Shown here piece after piece: positions 11,703 through 21,593 of a DNA stretch of 64,000 bases. Positions within the stretch are counted from its first letter, which is position 1. Each line of letters begins with the position of its first letter. A program made the translations under genes and the position numbers. Under the pieces are notes generated by a model. The model was not told the DNA's origin. It made no database searches and saw only the letters and a list, made by a program, of their open reading frames with translations. This stretch comes from Whalleya microplaca (lineage: Eukaryota > Ascomycota > Sordariomycetes > Xylariales > Xylariaceae), in contig MU385767.1 in NCBI GenBank assembly GCA_022497155.1, positions 1 through 64,000 on the forward strand, in the 5' to 3' direction.

Positions 11703-13362
11703 TGCCGTATTTTTCTATGGAACACCCTTATTGGTGGTGATGCTGGTGATGATATATTAATAGCTTGATATGGCGTGTATTGACTACATACACTAAATGA
11801 GACAATCATCCTCTATGAGGTCTCTCATCTTTCACTGTCATATATGGCATATACGTCTACTTACGCTGATGTCAAAGAAGTGCTCGATCTCTCCATGAAG
11901 CCTCTGGCTTACGGGCGCCGGCGTGCGGTCGTACATACATACTTGATCCTGTGCTTGACCACCCGCTGTAGTACTCAAAGTGGGCGTCTGCAGGTAGCAT
12001 CCCCGTGGAGGCCTAGACTGGGCGCTGCGAGTTGCAGATGCAGCCTTTCAGTCTCTGATCGTGAATGCCACAAATGGAACAGTGGCGAAGCTTATCCCCA
12101 CGTCTCAGTGCCTACATATGTATCCATTAAGAAAATTACGTACGTACATACATATCGCGGCACGTGGCCCCCAAGGACTACGGGGTAAGAACGCTTACGC
12201 TCTCTATCCGTTGATCATCGCCTTCATGGTATTCTAAAGAAAGCATACATATGGATTATTCATTCACAAGTGACCCGATTACCGTCCAACTGATGTTGCG
12301 CGTGACTAATTGTTGTCTATGAAGTGGTTGTGCGAAGGCTTGCCCATCACCACTCTTTTCCAAATGGAGCACCTTAGGATTGCCCACAAATCTCTTTTTG
12401 GGAATTTATTACATAAGTTGGCAGTAGTTATTTTGTTTTGACTAATATAGCACTCTTATTCTGGTTGAATGAGGTTGCTTTATTTCAGTCATGCTCATTA
12501 TGGTAATTACATACTGTCAGCACCTTAATAAAACGCCGATCATCTCTCTGCTGACCATGCCAGTTACCAAATTACCTGTTAGGGAAAGATAGCGTGGTTG
12601 ATAATCAGAGGTAGGCTTTTGTTCTCCCAAATAGAGAACTCGGGGTGGCCTAATCGGGTAACTTTCTCGGTGAGCCAAAAACGGAAAGGGTACGTACTTG
12701 TCCATGCGAAAGAGGCAATGCATACTACGAGTACATGTCTCAGCTGTATGGCTGGTAGAGCGAGTTAGGTTCGATTCCTAATAACGTTATTGGTATTCGC
12801 TCTATTAGCTCATTTGTCTCCAGCTAGGCAGCTTGGTAGGTACCTTGGTCTCCTAAGTTGACAAGATCCAGACTCTCCCTTTCCGCATGCGGCCCGTCTA
12901 TGTAGGTAGACTTTGCTAAGGTTGTCTAACAGTCCGTATTTCTGATATCCTTTTTCTAGGCCTGCCACTCGACCATTTCTAATAAAGCAACACTTTTCAT
13001 CTTGATGCCGTAGTAGTTGTCTGTGCGTACTCGGTTTAGAATAAGGTCTCTCGCCGGCCCACCATCTCGGTAAGACCCGATGGAACCTTACCATCTTGGG
13101 CGGGAATGTAACAGGATCGTGCATAACCGAACGGGAGAAATCCCCAATCTAGATCTAGCCAGATCCCGGTACCTCGATCTGTGCTATTCCTACATCTCAT
13201 GATAAAGTGAGAAATTATAATATACCTATTTGGGGGCTGCAAAAAGCGTAAAACTTTATTCACAATATATGTAAGGATGTATGTACTGTATGGATTGGAG
13301 TGCCTATGTGCGCGTGAATAGACCTAAGAACCTTAAGACTTCGTCCTCTCGCGTAACGCAAT
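11703..13362. other. Intergenic with a tRNA-like T-arm fragment
   Basis: About 1.7 kb holding the P450 promoter and the promoter of the CMD-like gene. Open frames here are short and unsupported. At 12765–12782 there is a T-arm-like hairpin (TTAGG, loop TTCGATT, CCTAA), preceded by GGTAGAGC, which resembles a D-arm. There is no room for an anticodon arm, so this is not a tRNA gene. Confidence 0.5.
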
Positions 13363-13968
13363 ATGGCCAAAGAACAGAAGTGCCTTGTCCCGTACATCGA
13401 ACTCGAGAATGCGCCGCCCGAGGTCGCGGCAGCTATCACCCAGCTGCCCTACCGGCGCAACATATTCCATCTCCTGGGGCACTCGCACGGCTCCTTTCCG
13501 CGTCTCATGGACGTCTACGCCTCGTTCTTCGACGGCAACCGGCGCATCCTGCCCCTCCTGGAGTGGCAGCTCCTCGTGCTCCGAATCTCCGCCGTGCTGG
13601 ACGCCGAGTACGAGTGGGATGTCAATGCACCGGTGGCGCGCATCAACGGCATGCCCGAAGCCAAGCCGGCGGCGCTCAAGCAGACGGCTGGAAAGGGGCC
13701 CGCGGTCGTGGAGGTAGAGCCAGCCTTCTCGGTGCGCGACCAAGTCATCCTCGGACTCGTGGACGAGCAGCTAGCCACGTACAATAATACAGACGAGACT
13801 GTCAACAAGGCTAAGGCGCTGCTCAGTGTAGAGGAGCTTGTCGAGGTCTACGTGGTTCTCGGTGTCTACGTCCTCATTGCGCGCATCACGAAGGCGTTGC
13901 GCATAGACATGGATGGGGAGATCCCGGGCCTAGAAGAACATCTCAAGGGTGTGGTTACTGGCAACTGA
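13363..13968 (+). CDS. Carboxymuconolactone decarboxylase-like protein (AhpD-like fold)
   Basis: Intronless gene for 201 residues. The pattern LLEWQLLVLRISAVLDAEYEWDVNAP, followed later by ARINGMPEAK and a second helical repeat, fits the all-helical CMD / AhpD-like superfamily (residues about 60–190). The redox CxxC of true AhpD peroxidases is absent. The histidines often found in the YEWHxH-type motif are replaced (YEWDVN), so neither peroxidase nor classical decarboxylase chemistry is assured. Such proteins recur in fungal secondary-metabolite clusters, where some act as isomerase-like or scaffold-like tailoring proteins. It lies between the P450 and the exporter and has higher GC than the DNA around it. 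The family assignment is by pattern and is moderately sure; the function is unknown. Confidence 0.72.
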   Translation: MAKEQKCLVPYIELENAPPEVAAAITQLPYRRNIFHLLGHSHGSFPRLMDVYASFFDGNRRILPLLEWQLLVLRISAVLDAEYEWDVNAPVARINGMPEAKPAALKQTAGKGPAVVEVEPAFSVRDQVILGLVDEQLATYNNTDETVNKAKALLSVEELVEVYVVLGVYVLIARITKALRIDMDGEIPGLEEHLKGVVTGN

Positions 13969-14796
13969 GAGGCTTCAATCCTACCAAGACCTGTATGGAG
14001 GACTGAACAAGTGCTTACGCTCAGCTAGCTAAATGTATCCCGGGCTCAAAAACAAAGCTCTAGAGCTCACGTAAAATTTGGTTTCAGTGACAATATGAAA
14101 CTATGAGATTAAGTAGGATTATCATGCAGTGTACACGTATCTTGTAGATCTTCCGCATCACTTAGGTTTGATGAGGTCCATTTGCTGTTCTAGAGCATGC
14201 AGTCGGAACCCTGCAGTCAGGTAAACATCTTCCCTACTCGTGCGATCGTCGCCTTAGATTTTCGTAGCATAGAATTGGTGACTAACGGAGGCCCTTACTC
14301 TTGAGTAGACCTAGATGCGCCCAGATGCGTGTCTCCTTCGTTCGAGATTAGTCAGGGGCTGGATTGACCTAATTGAGCTAATACCAATAGCATTGTTTGA
14401 AATCAAACCTAACCCGCTCTATATACTCAGCCACAGCTGACCCCTTTTGGTGGGAGTAATGTCTCAAACTGGGATTCCCACAAGGGCCTCGCCTTTGTGT
14501 AACATGGCCGTTTACGAAGAAAGACACATTAAAAATCACATTCCGATACAAACTGTTAATAGCCCAGGTGATTTCTAAGCTGCGATTGGTCAAACTGAAG
14601 CGTCCGTTACCATCGGGTTTTATCTACCATGACATTTTTCTCGTTCTCTTAACCATCGATCGTCAATCTTTCTGAGTTGCTTCCTTCCACTCGATACCTG
14701 TCTACCCGTTTGTACGAACAGTCGCTGCTTCGCATCCAAGAGCAACCATAGCACCAACGAACAGCGCTGAGAAACTCTTCCTACAAATCGACAGCC
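13969..14796. other. Intergenic, promoter of the MFS exporter
   Basis: No gene was seen. The last 150 bp before the MFS start are pyrimidine-rich, as is common in fungal 5' leaders. Confidence 0.5.
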
Positions 14797-16796
14797 ATGT
14801 CGTCATCTAACTCGGCCATGGAAAAGCCCCATGATACAGGTAATTTCTATACAGGACCCGAAGGTGGTCTCGAGGGTGATGTGGCTGCTGAGCCTGACGC
14901 ACCCGCTGAAGCCTCGCCGCGCCAAATTCACGGCGTTATTGTCAGTCCCCCTCACGATATCTCGAGACTCGCATGACTTGCCTCCTAACCAATATGATGA
15001 TAGTGGACTCTAGTTGTTTTTGGTATCTTGTCCAGCATCTTCCTATACTCGTTAGACAACACTGTCGTTGCCGATGTTACACCGGTTTGTCGTCTCCAAG
15101 CATATTCTAAAAACCCTTCCTCCCTCCCCTGACTCTAGGCTGATCAATACATTAGGCTGTTGTCAACACGTTTGGGGACAGTTTCAAGCTACCCTGGCTT
15201 TCTGTCGGGTAAGTTACATGGATAATTTTGGAATGGCGTTGGTGTGGTCAAGATTTAATTTCTACAATAATAGGTTCCTTCTTGGTGGAACGGCTTGCGT
15301 CCTGCCGTTTGGGAAATTATACGGTCTTTTTGATGCAAAATGGCTCTACGTCGCCTCTTCGGTGCTCTTCAACGTTGGTTCTGCTCTCTGCGGCGCCGCG
15401 CCGAACATGGATGCGCTTATTGTCGGACGTGTCTTTGCCGGAATGGGCGGCAACGGCATGTACCTGGGAGTTATGACACTCCTGTCGGTCAACACGTCTG
15501 ATAGAGAACGTCCCGGTTATTTGAGTTTCGTGTATGGTTGGCCCTTTATCCTTCCACGAGACCATCACTAACACTGCATCATAGCGGTCTTGTATGGGGC
15601 ATTGGTACAGTGTTAGGCCCTGTCATAGGTGGTGCGTTCGTCGAGAGCCCAGCTACGTGGAGATGGGCGTTCTACATCAACCTCTGCGTTGCCGGCGTTT
15701 TCGCGCCCGTCTATCTGCTGTGGATTCCGTCCTTCAAGCCCCGTGCCGGAACCAAGTCGACCGAGCTGATCCGAGAATTCGACATAGTAGGTTCAGTCCT
15801 CGTCATCGCCACCCTCATGACTCTCATCATGGCCATCAATTTCGGTGGCGCCGTGTACGCATGGAACAGCGGGCAAACCATCGCTCTATTTGTCGTGGCA
15901 GGGGTGCTCCTGATTGCGTTCGCCGTGCAGCAAAGTTTCGTCCTGTTCACCAGCACTCCTAACCGTATCTTCCCTGTCCACTTTATGCGCAACTGGAATG
16001 CGATACTTTTGTTCCTATGCGCGGCAGCTGTCAACGCGGCCGGCTTCATTCCCATCTATTACATTCCGCTCTACTTCCAGTTTACGCGGGGGGATACGGC
16101 CATCGAAGCCGCTGTCCGCTTGCTCCCGCTGATTTTTGTCCTCAGCGCTGCAATCCTCGCCAATGGTCATCTGATGTCTCGATTCAGCTATTTCCAACCT
16201 TGGTACATTTTTGGGAGCGCTCTCGCCCTGATTGGAGGCGTGTTGTTATGTAAGTTTTCCTAACACTCAGTGCCAATGAAACTTGTGTCATTAACACGAA
16301 GCAGCTCGCATCCAGCCTGACACCCCCCAGGCTCATATCTATGGATTTGAAATCTTGATTGGCATTGGCACAGGTTGTTTCATTCAGGCGGGCTACGCAG
16401 TCATCCAGGCCGTGGTTGACCCGGCCGACATGGCTTATGCTATTAGCTTCATGATGATTGGTATGTTGCATCACGATGAAAGCCATATGTACTGTTGAAT
16501 TCCAGAGCTCTAAACATATCGCAGGTCAACTGAGTGGGATCGGCTTTGGTCTATCTATTGCTGGCGCCGTCTTCGTTAACAAGGCCATTAGTGGCTTGAC
16601 GGCTCTCCTGCCCACTGCGCCGTACGATGACATACAACTCACTCTGGCTGGAACAAGTAGCGGGTATTTCAACTCGCTTACCCCGGATATCCGTACCCAG
16701 GTTACAGAAATCATAATTTCGGCTCTTCAGAAAGTATTCATTCCTGTGTACGTGGGGGCGGCACTCGCTCTTGTTTTATCGGTGTGCTTCACAGTA

Positions 16797-16846
<50 letters not shown>

Positions 16847-17077
16847 CGGGGGGGGGCNNNNNNNNNNTGTTCTTTTTTTATTTTTTTTTTCATTTTTTTG
16901 TGGGGGGGGGCGGCCCCTTTTTTTTTTTTTTTTTTTTTTTCTTAAAAAACCACCCCCCCCCCCCCCCCCCCCCTTATTAGCCCAATCCTATTCATGAAGT
17001 AAATTAACCTATCTCGTTATCCAAACAGCAACGGAAAATGTTCAAAGACGCGGTCGCTATCGCAGCGTAGACGCTGA
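14797..17077 (+). CDS. MFS multidrug/toxin efflux transporter (DHA14-like), 3' end interrupted by a gap
   Basis: Proton-coupled exporter in the plasma membrane, likely giving product secretion and self-protection. The start at 14797 gives a soluble acidic tail followed, after intron 1, by TM1 and the antiporter signature (SLDNTVVADVTP). Introns 2 and 3 restore AVVNTFGDSFKLPWLSVGFLLGGTA. Further motifs are LIVGRVFAGMGGNGMY, the motif-C helix (WGIGTVLGPVIGGAFVE) and about 14 hydrophobic helices overall. The readable frame reaches FIPVYVGAALALVLSVCFTV at about 16794 and then runs into a poly-G tract, ten N and other homopolymers. A 3' acceptor at about 17030 could supply a short basic C-terminal exon with a stop at 17077 (or 17070 in another phase). 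That ending is inferred. Neighbouring genes are tailoring enzymes of the NRPS cluster. Confidence 0.85.
16798..16978. other. Assembly gap with flanking homopolymer artefact
   Basis: A run of about 60 G bases (one C inside) leads to ten N at 16858–16867. After the gap come T-rich, G-rich and T-rich runs and finally a poly-C tract. Opposite-strand homopolymers meeting at a gap are typical of low-quality read ends joined in assembly rather than real sequence. The tract lies where the last MFS intron would be. Confidence 0.85.
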
Positions 17078-17275
17078 TACGATAATAAGGGGTTAGAACA
17101 TGACCAAGAGAAGGTGTTTTTTTCATCTGACTTACCAGGCGCTTAGGTTTTGCACATTAAGCATGGCAGGGAGTTATTGTAGGAGTCACTTTGTCCAACA
17201 CAGCATGTAGGTACTAGAGAAATGGCGAGACTGGGACCGAAATATTTCTTTCTCGAAGGAAAGTAGATAGATACA

Positions 17276-18379
17276 CTAATATAGCCATACCGTCTTCTTG
17301 TATCCTACTTGCCCACTCTGCACCATCTCCACGGCCTGCTGTAAAGCTGCTTCGAGTTCTCCCTTCCCGCGCTGCTTCCAGTGCACGACGTGTACCTCGG
17401 GAGCCTTGAGTGTCCCATCCGTAAGCAGACCAGCAATCTTATCCATCAGCTGCCTAGTCTTCTCGTCGCCCATCCTCTTAAGCACCTCCGAGCTCCTAAA
17501 CGGAACGAAGGACAGCTGCTTGTAGAAAAGATGCTCAGTACGGACTTCAATGCCCGCGTCCGTCCCCGCCAGCATCCCCACCAGCACGAACCTCCCACCT
17601 GGCGCCAGCCACTCCACCATGCGCTGGCCCACAGCGCCAAACACGCAGTCCAGCGCCAGCACCACTTTACCCACAAGGTCTTGGCGTGGGTTCTGTGCGC
17701 CCTTCTCCAGCACGAGCTCCTCCTCCGTCAGCACAGCCATCGCGCCGAGGCCTAGGAGCTTCTCCTTCACCTCAGCGAGCGGCGCGGGCTCGCGACCGCG
17801 CACGACGAGGACGGCATGCAGCCCCCGCCGCCGCGCCAGCTGCACCAGGAACTGCGCCACGCAGCTCGTGCCCGCGCTCATCATGACGTAGTCACCGGGC
17901 CGTAAGGGAGCCTCCTCGAGCTCGAGAAGCAGCCAGGCAACGAGGGCCCCCGAACGCAGCAGCGCAGCGTCGACGGCGCGAATCCTCGGTGGCAGTGGCG
18001 CCAGATTCGTGGCGGGAAGCACCGCATGCGTGCGCCAGGTGCCCAGTCCCAGCACTTGGGGGAGCACGAGGTCGCCCGGGGCAAGGAGCGGAGATCTCGA
18101 GGCCTGGACAACCCCGCAGCCGTCGAAGCCGGGGATGGGCAGACGCTTTTCTCCCTCTTCGTCGTCGAGCGCGAGCGCCAGTGTGTGCTGCGGCTTGGCC
18201 GGGTACTGCCCCGCCAGCGAGAGCACATCCACCCTGCTGATCGGGGCTGCGAGCCAGCGTACCAGCACGTGGTCGGATTGCTCAGGGCCAAGGGTGGGCA
18301 CAGCGTGCGAGGTTAACAAGCCGCCGACTTGGTTGGGGGCTTGGACGAAGGTCTGGGCCATGATTTTTGGATGGAACAC
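17276..18379 (-). CDS. MECR/ETR1-like trans-2-enoyl thioester reductase (MDR family)
   Basis: Intronless gene for 367 residues (361 if the second Met, MAQTFVQAP at 18361, is used). It is a zinc-free medium-chain reductase resembling mitochondrial 2-enoyl thioester reductases: AAPISRVDVLSLAGQYP keeps the tyrosine seen in the GxYP motif of that family. PGFDGCGVVQ, APGDLVLPQVLGLGTWRTHAV, and VVRGREPAPL followed by LGAMAVLTEEEL also match. The nucleotide-binding stretch usually written ANSxVGQ is changed here to AGTSCVAQFLVQLA, so cofactor handling may differ. Codon use is strikingly GC-rich compared with the NRPS N-terminal half. In this cluster it could reduce a carbon–carbon double bond of an acyl or peptidyl intermediate. 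A duplicated mitochondrial fatty-acid-synthesis paralogue is the alternative. No clear mitochondrial presequence is visible. Confidence 0.82.
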   Translation of the reverse strand: MFHPKIMAQTFVQAPNQVGGLLTSHAVPTLGPEQSDHVLVRWLAAPISRVDVLSLAGQYPAKPQHTLALALDDEEGEKRLPIPGFDGCGVVQASRSPLLAPGDLVLPQVLGLGTWRTHAVLPATNLAPLPPRIRAVDAALLRSGALVAWLLLELEEAPLRPGDYVMMSAGTSCVAQFLVQLARRRGLHAVLVVRGREPAPLAEVKEKLLGLGAMAVLTEEELVLEKGAQNPRQDLVGKVVLALDCVFGAVGQRMVEWLAPGGRFVLVGMLAGTDAGIEVRTEHLFYKQLSFVPFRSSEVLKRMGDEKTRQLMDKIAGLLTDGTLKAPEVHVVHWKQRGKGELEAALQQAVEMVQSGQVGYKKTVWLY

Positions 18380-18726
18380 AGAGTTCGAGGTAAGATATGT
18401 AAGGTATGGTGAGCTCTGGGCAATGCTGAAATGCTGATCTATGGTTGTGTTGTCGATATGACTGGTCGTTTACTCGAGTAAACTAGGGGTCATTATTGCC
18501 CCTTTTCAAAAACAGACAATTCGTCCAACATAAAGCGTCAAGTGTCACATGATGGTGTCAATCTGCAGAGAGATAAAACGAAAACTCCTTGCATACTATA
18601 TTCTAAATAGGGCGTCCCCAATAAGACCGGCACATATACGTAGTAGAATCCTCTCTCTCATACGCGATAGGACGTCATGCACGATTAATTACAGCGTGCA
18701 GCAGCAGCCGCCCTCTATCGACGTAA
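18380..18726. other. Short intergenic region
   Basis: Contains the promoter of the enoyl reductase and the 3' flank of the O-methyltransferase. No other feature was seen. Confidence 0.5.
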
Positions 18727-19662
18727 CTACGTTTGGCCATCCCGAGAATCTAGGTCTCGCCATTTTATATAAGTGACGCCATCGAACACGGGCATGAGGA
18801 GGACGTCGACGCGCGGATCCTGGACGATGCTACTGTTGAAGACGTCCAGGGCCTGGCCACAGCCGGCCCAGTAGGGTCTCACGTGGTCGTTAAGCCACGG
18901 TGCGCAGTCCAGCCCGACTGACAGGCCGCGGGCGAATACTGTGCCGGGTCAGGATCGCACAACATATGCAGGCCGGTAGGGGGCCAGGAGAGCACCTTAC
19001 CATTATCGCAGAGAATCACACCGCGAGACGACAGCAGCTTCCGGTCCAGGATTGTCTGCACATAAGCGGCATAGCCATCCTTGTTAGCGTCGACAAAGAT
19101 GAGATCGAACTCGCCCTCCAGGGTCTGCAGCCTAAAGCTCGATTGTTAACTATCTACTGCGGATTCTAAGTCATCTGGGGGAGGCTCACGTCTGGTCTGC
19201 GGGGCCCTCAATCAGCTTCACGCGGTCTTCGACGCCGTGCTTCTTGAAAGCCTGCCGTGAAGCGGCGGTCATCTTAGGGCTCAGCTCGAGAGTGATGATC
19301 TCAGCCTGTGTCTCCTTCGTGCCCTCGTACCACGCCAGCGCACTGTAGCCTGTATAGCAGCCAATCTCTAGGACTGTTGATGGAAGGTCAGAACAGAGCA
19401 TTTTATTTGACAGGTCACTCGATAGAGAGACTGGTAGACATGGCAAGGCATACTCACCTCGCTTCGGCTTGCGATCGCGGGCGGTGAAGATCATCCAAGC
19501 GCCCTGGAGCCGGCTCGACATCTTGTCGGCATCGGAGAATCTCGACTGCGTGTCCTTCCAGTGCTCACCCAGACAGTCGGGGAGCGCGGTGGAGTGTTGC
19601 TCGCAATACGCGCTGATGCGGTCCGCCGTCTCCTCGTTGAATGGAAGCACGCTACCCAGCAT
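18727..19662 (-). CDS. Class I SAM-dependent O-methyltransferase (caffeoyl-CoA OMT-like)
   Basis: Methylates a hydroxyl group using S-adenosylmethionine, with a divalent cation in this family. Exon 1 gives an N-terminal helical region. Intron 1 leads to the SAM-binding motif VLEIGCYTGYSALAW, followed by IITLELSPKMTAASRQAFKK. Intron 2 leads to FDLIFVDANKDGY, which holds the metal-binding aspartate. Intron 3 (GTAAGG donor after GVILCDN) leads to VFARGLSVGLDCAPWLNDHV. The C-terminus, VDVLLMPVFDGVTYIKW, is typical of the family, with the stop at 18727. All three introns keep phase, so the gene is complete. Such an enzyme in an NRPS cluster most likely methylates a phenol or enol of the product. 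A TATATAAA box lies about 90 bp upstream. Confidence 0.9.
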
Positions 19663-19750
19663 AGTTGCGATCAGTAACTACCTACGTAAAAACTATCTCG
19701 TGGTGGCGCTGTATTATCCACTGGCAATTGGTCGGACTGATGTTGCGATA

Positions 19751-19758
19751 TTTATATA
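19751..19758 (-). promoter_or_regulatory. Candidate TATA box of the O-methyltransferase
   Basis: TATATAAA read on the minus strand about 90 bp upstream of the start codon at 19662, with no competing open frame between. Confidence 0.45.
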
Positions 19759-21593
19759 CGCGATATCTGGGGTGATCCTTCTCCGCCGTCAGGTCCCATA
19801 CGCGCGGTGTTACATCATGCAACAACCCTTCCGATGTCGAAGCCGAAATAGTCAATCGAGGCACTTCCGTATTATCGTCGATCCGAGACTTGATCCGAGG
19901 CTCGAACCGCAATGGGTCAATAGTGTGTCTCCCAGAATGGCGAACGAGGAGGAAACGGTCTAGTTCTCACCGTGTCACCATGGGGCCGCGGCGCCTCCGG
20001 CCGGGTAATAAATGATAATCCATGCGGTCTTCCGAATCAAGATGTCCGAAGATATTCCTCAGTACGAGATAGTTAAGGGCGGAAGCGGGAATTGGGTGGC
20101 CTGGCGAGATTTATCGCTAGTAGCCACGCGGCTCTTCCAGGGAGATTGTTTGCATCTCCATTAAGCCTAGCGACAGTGACGAGATAGATCATGCACAAGG
20201 CGAATATGTGTATGAACAATGACACAGCCAGTTGTGCTCCCACACTCGGAGGGTCTGAGGGTCTGGAGCTCCTGGATGCGATAGAATATAATATTGTAAG
20301 CTCACCGCTCTTTTACCCCAGGATTTGCCCCCCGCATTTGTCTGATATACGGCAGGTGAGTATCGCGGCTTAAACTGGCCAGGTGATCACGCTTATGTTT
20401 TATAGCGTCAGTCGTGCAGAGTATGGCTGAGACACATGCACAGTGCATTCGGTCGTGCCCGGTGGCAGCGCTGCTATGAACTCAACCAATTAGTTGACCT
20501 GACTGGATTTTACTTGATACAACAATTTTTTTCAATGTTTGATTCGAGTCCAATACAAGCTGACTTTGGATTTGATATCTTTGATAAGTGTCAAGTCCCT
20601 ATTTCGAGGTCATTTTTTCAGCATATAAGCCATACAATATTTCCAGTGGTTATATAGCTATCAGTCATCTCGTGCCTTGTGCTGCTAACCTTTGTCACGT
20701 TATGACTATTATTATACTTGTACGCAAGCATTTCAACGGCATCCAGGGGGTTCGGAGGTTTAGAGGGTCAGGGGTAAATTCTGGGGCAATTTGGTAAATT
20801 ATTAACCAAGTCAACTTGTAAATATTCTCAAGTTAATAATTCAAAAGTTGCCACATTGTATATACGGCGTTAGTATCTGACCAGTACTAGTAGCATAGCT
20901 TTTACCATAAAATTTCAACCATTTGATTTGACTAAATGGATGCACTGCCTCGCGGGCTTCCTGCAAACAATCAGCTTAACCAGGAAGTCACAGAGCTCTT
21001 CATGAACCTAGCCCTTCAAGCATCGATGGGCGTAGAGACGCGTCTAGAGGATCACATTTGCCTCTACTCCGGCTTACATTCGCTTCCCCTATCCATACAC
21101 ATTTATGATGTTAGCCTAGAAGCCACAGAACTAGACAGTCTTGAAAATACCGCATGCCACACGATGTTTCAGTAATGAAAAATGAAACCCTCTTGCGTGG
21201 GCGTTGCCGTAAGCTTCTACTTGGAATATCCTGGTGAGCCTAGTAACACATTCGAGGATAATCGAGACTGGCCTAGAATCAGACTTTCTCAACGACTCAA
21301 AGTTACCCATTTAGGTACACTTGGAACATAAGGGAAGTCATGGGTTTCTTCGCTGCGAAGGTTGATGTTGTAAAGGAACGTGATCCTCTCAGCAAGTCAA
21401 GTTCGTATATAGCATCCCCGGAGTGGCGTGACATGGAAGATCCAGGAGATAGTATAAGTATCAGCTCGCATCGTCTGAGTCTTTGATTCGACTCTGTTAG
21501 CTCTAAATCAAAGGCACTGTTATCAGGCTGGTCTCGTCTCTAGCTTTCACGCAAAGTTATTAACATCAAGGCGTTCCGTTACAATCCCTTACG
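19759..21593. other. AT-rich intergenic region upstream of the NRPS
   Basis: About 1.8 kb that becomes markedly AT-rich from 20500 to 20900. It probably includes the NRPS promoter. A 79-codon open frame at 20936–21175 has no recognisable domain and is not annotated as a gene. Confidence 0.5.

Noticed and set aside
12720..12800. Possible tRNA gene on the plus strand
   Set aside because: A good T-arm hairpin and a D-arm-like word are present, but they are only a few bases apart, leaving no anticodon arm, and no acceptor stem pairs.
16798..16978. Homopolymers as a genuine G-quadruplex or recombination signal
   Set aside because: The tract contains N bases and mixed G, T and C homopolymers, which fit a sequencing or assembly artefact better.
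20936..21175. Open frame of 79 codons upstream of the NRPS
   Set aside because: No homology recognised and no signal peptide or domain; it lies in AT-rich promoter DNA. It could be a real small gene but cannot be supported.
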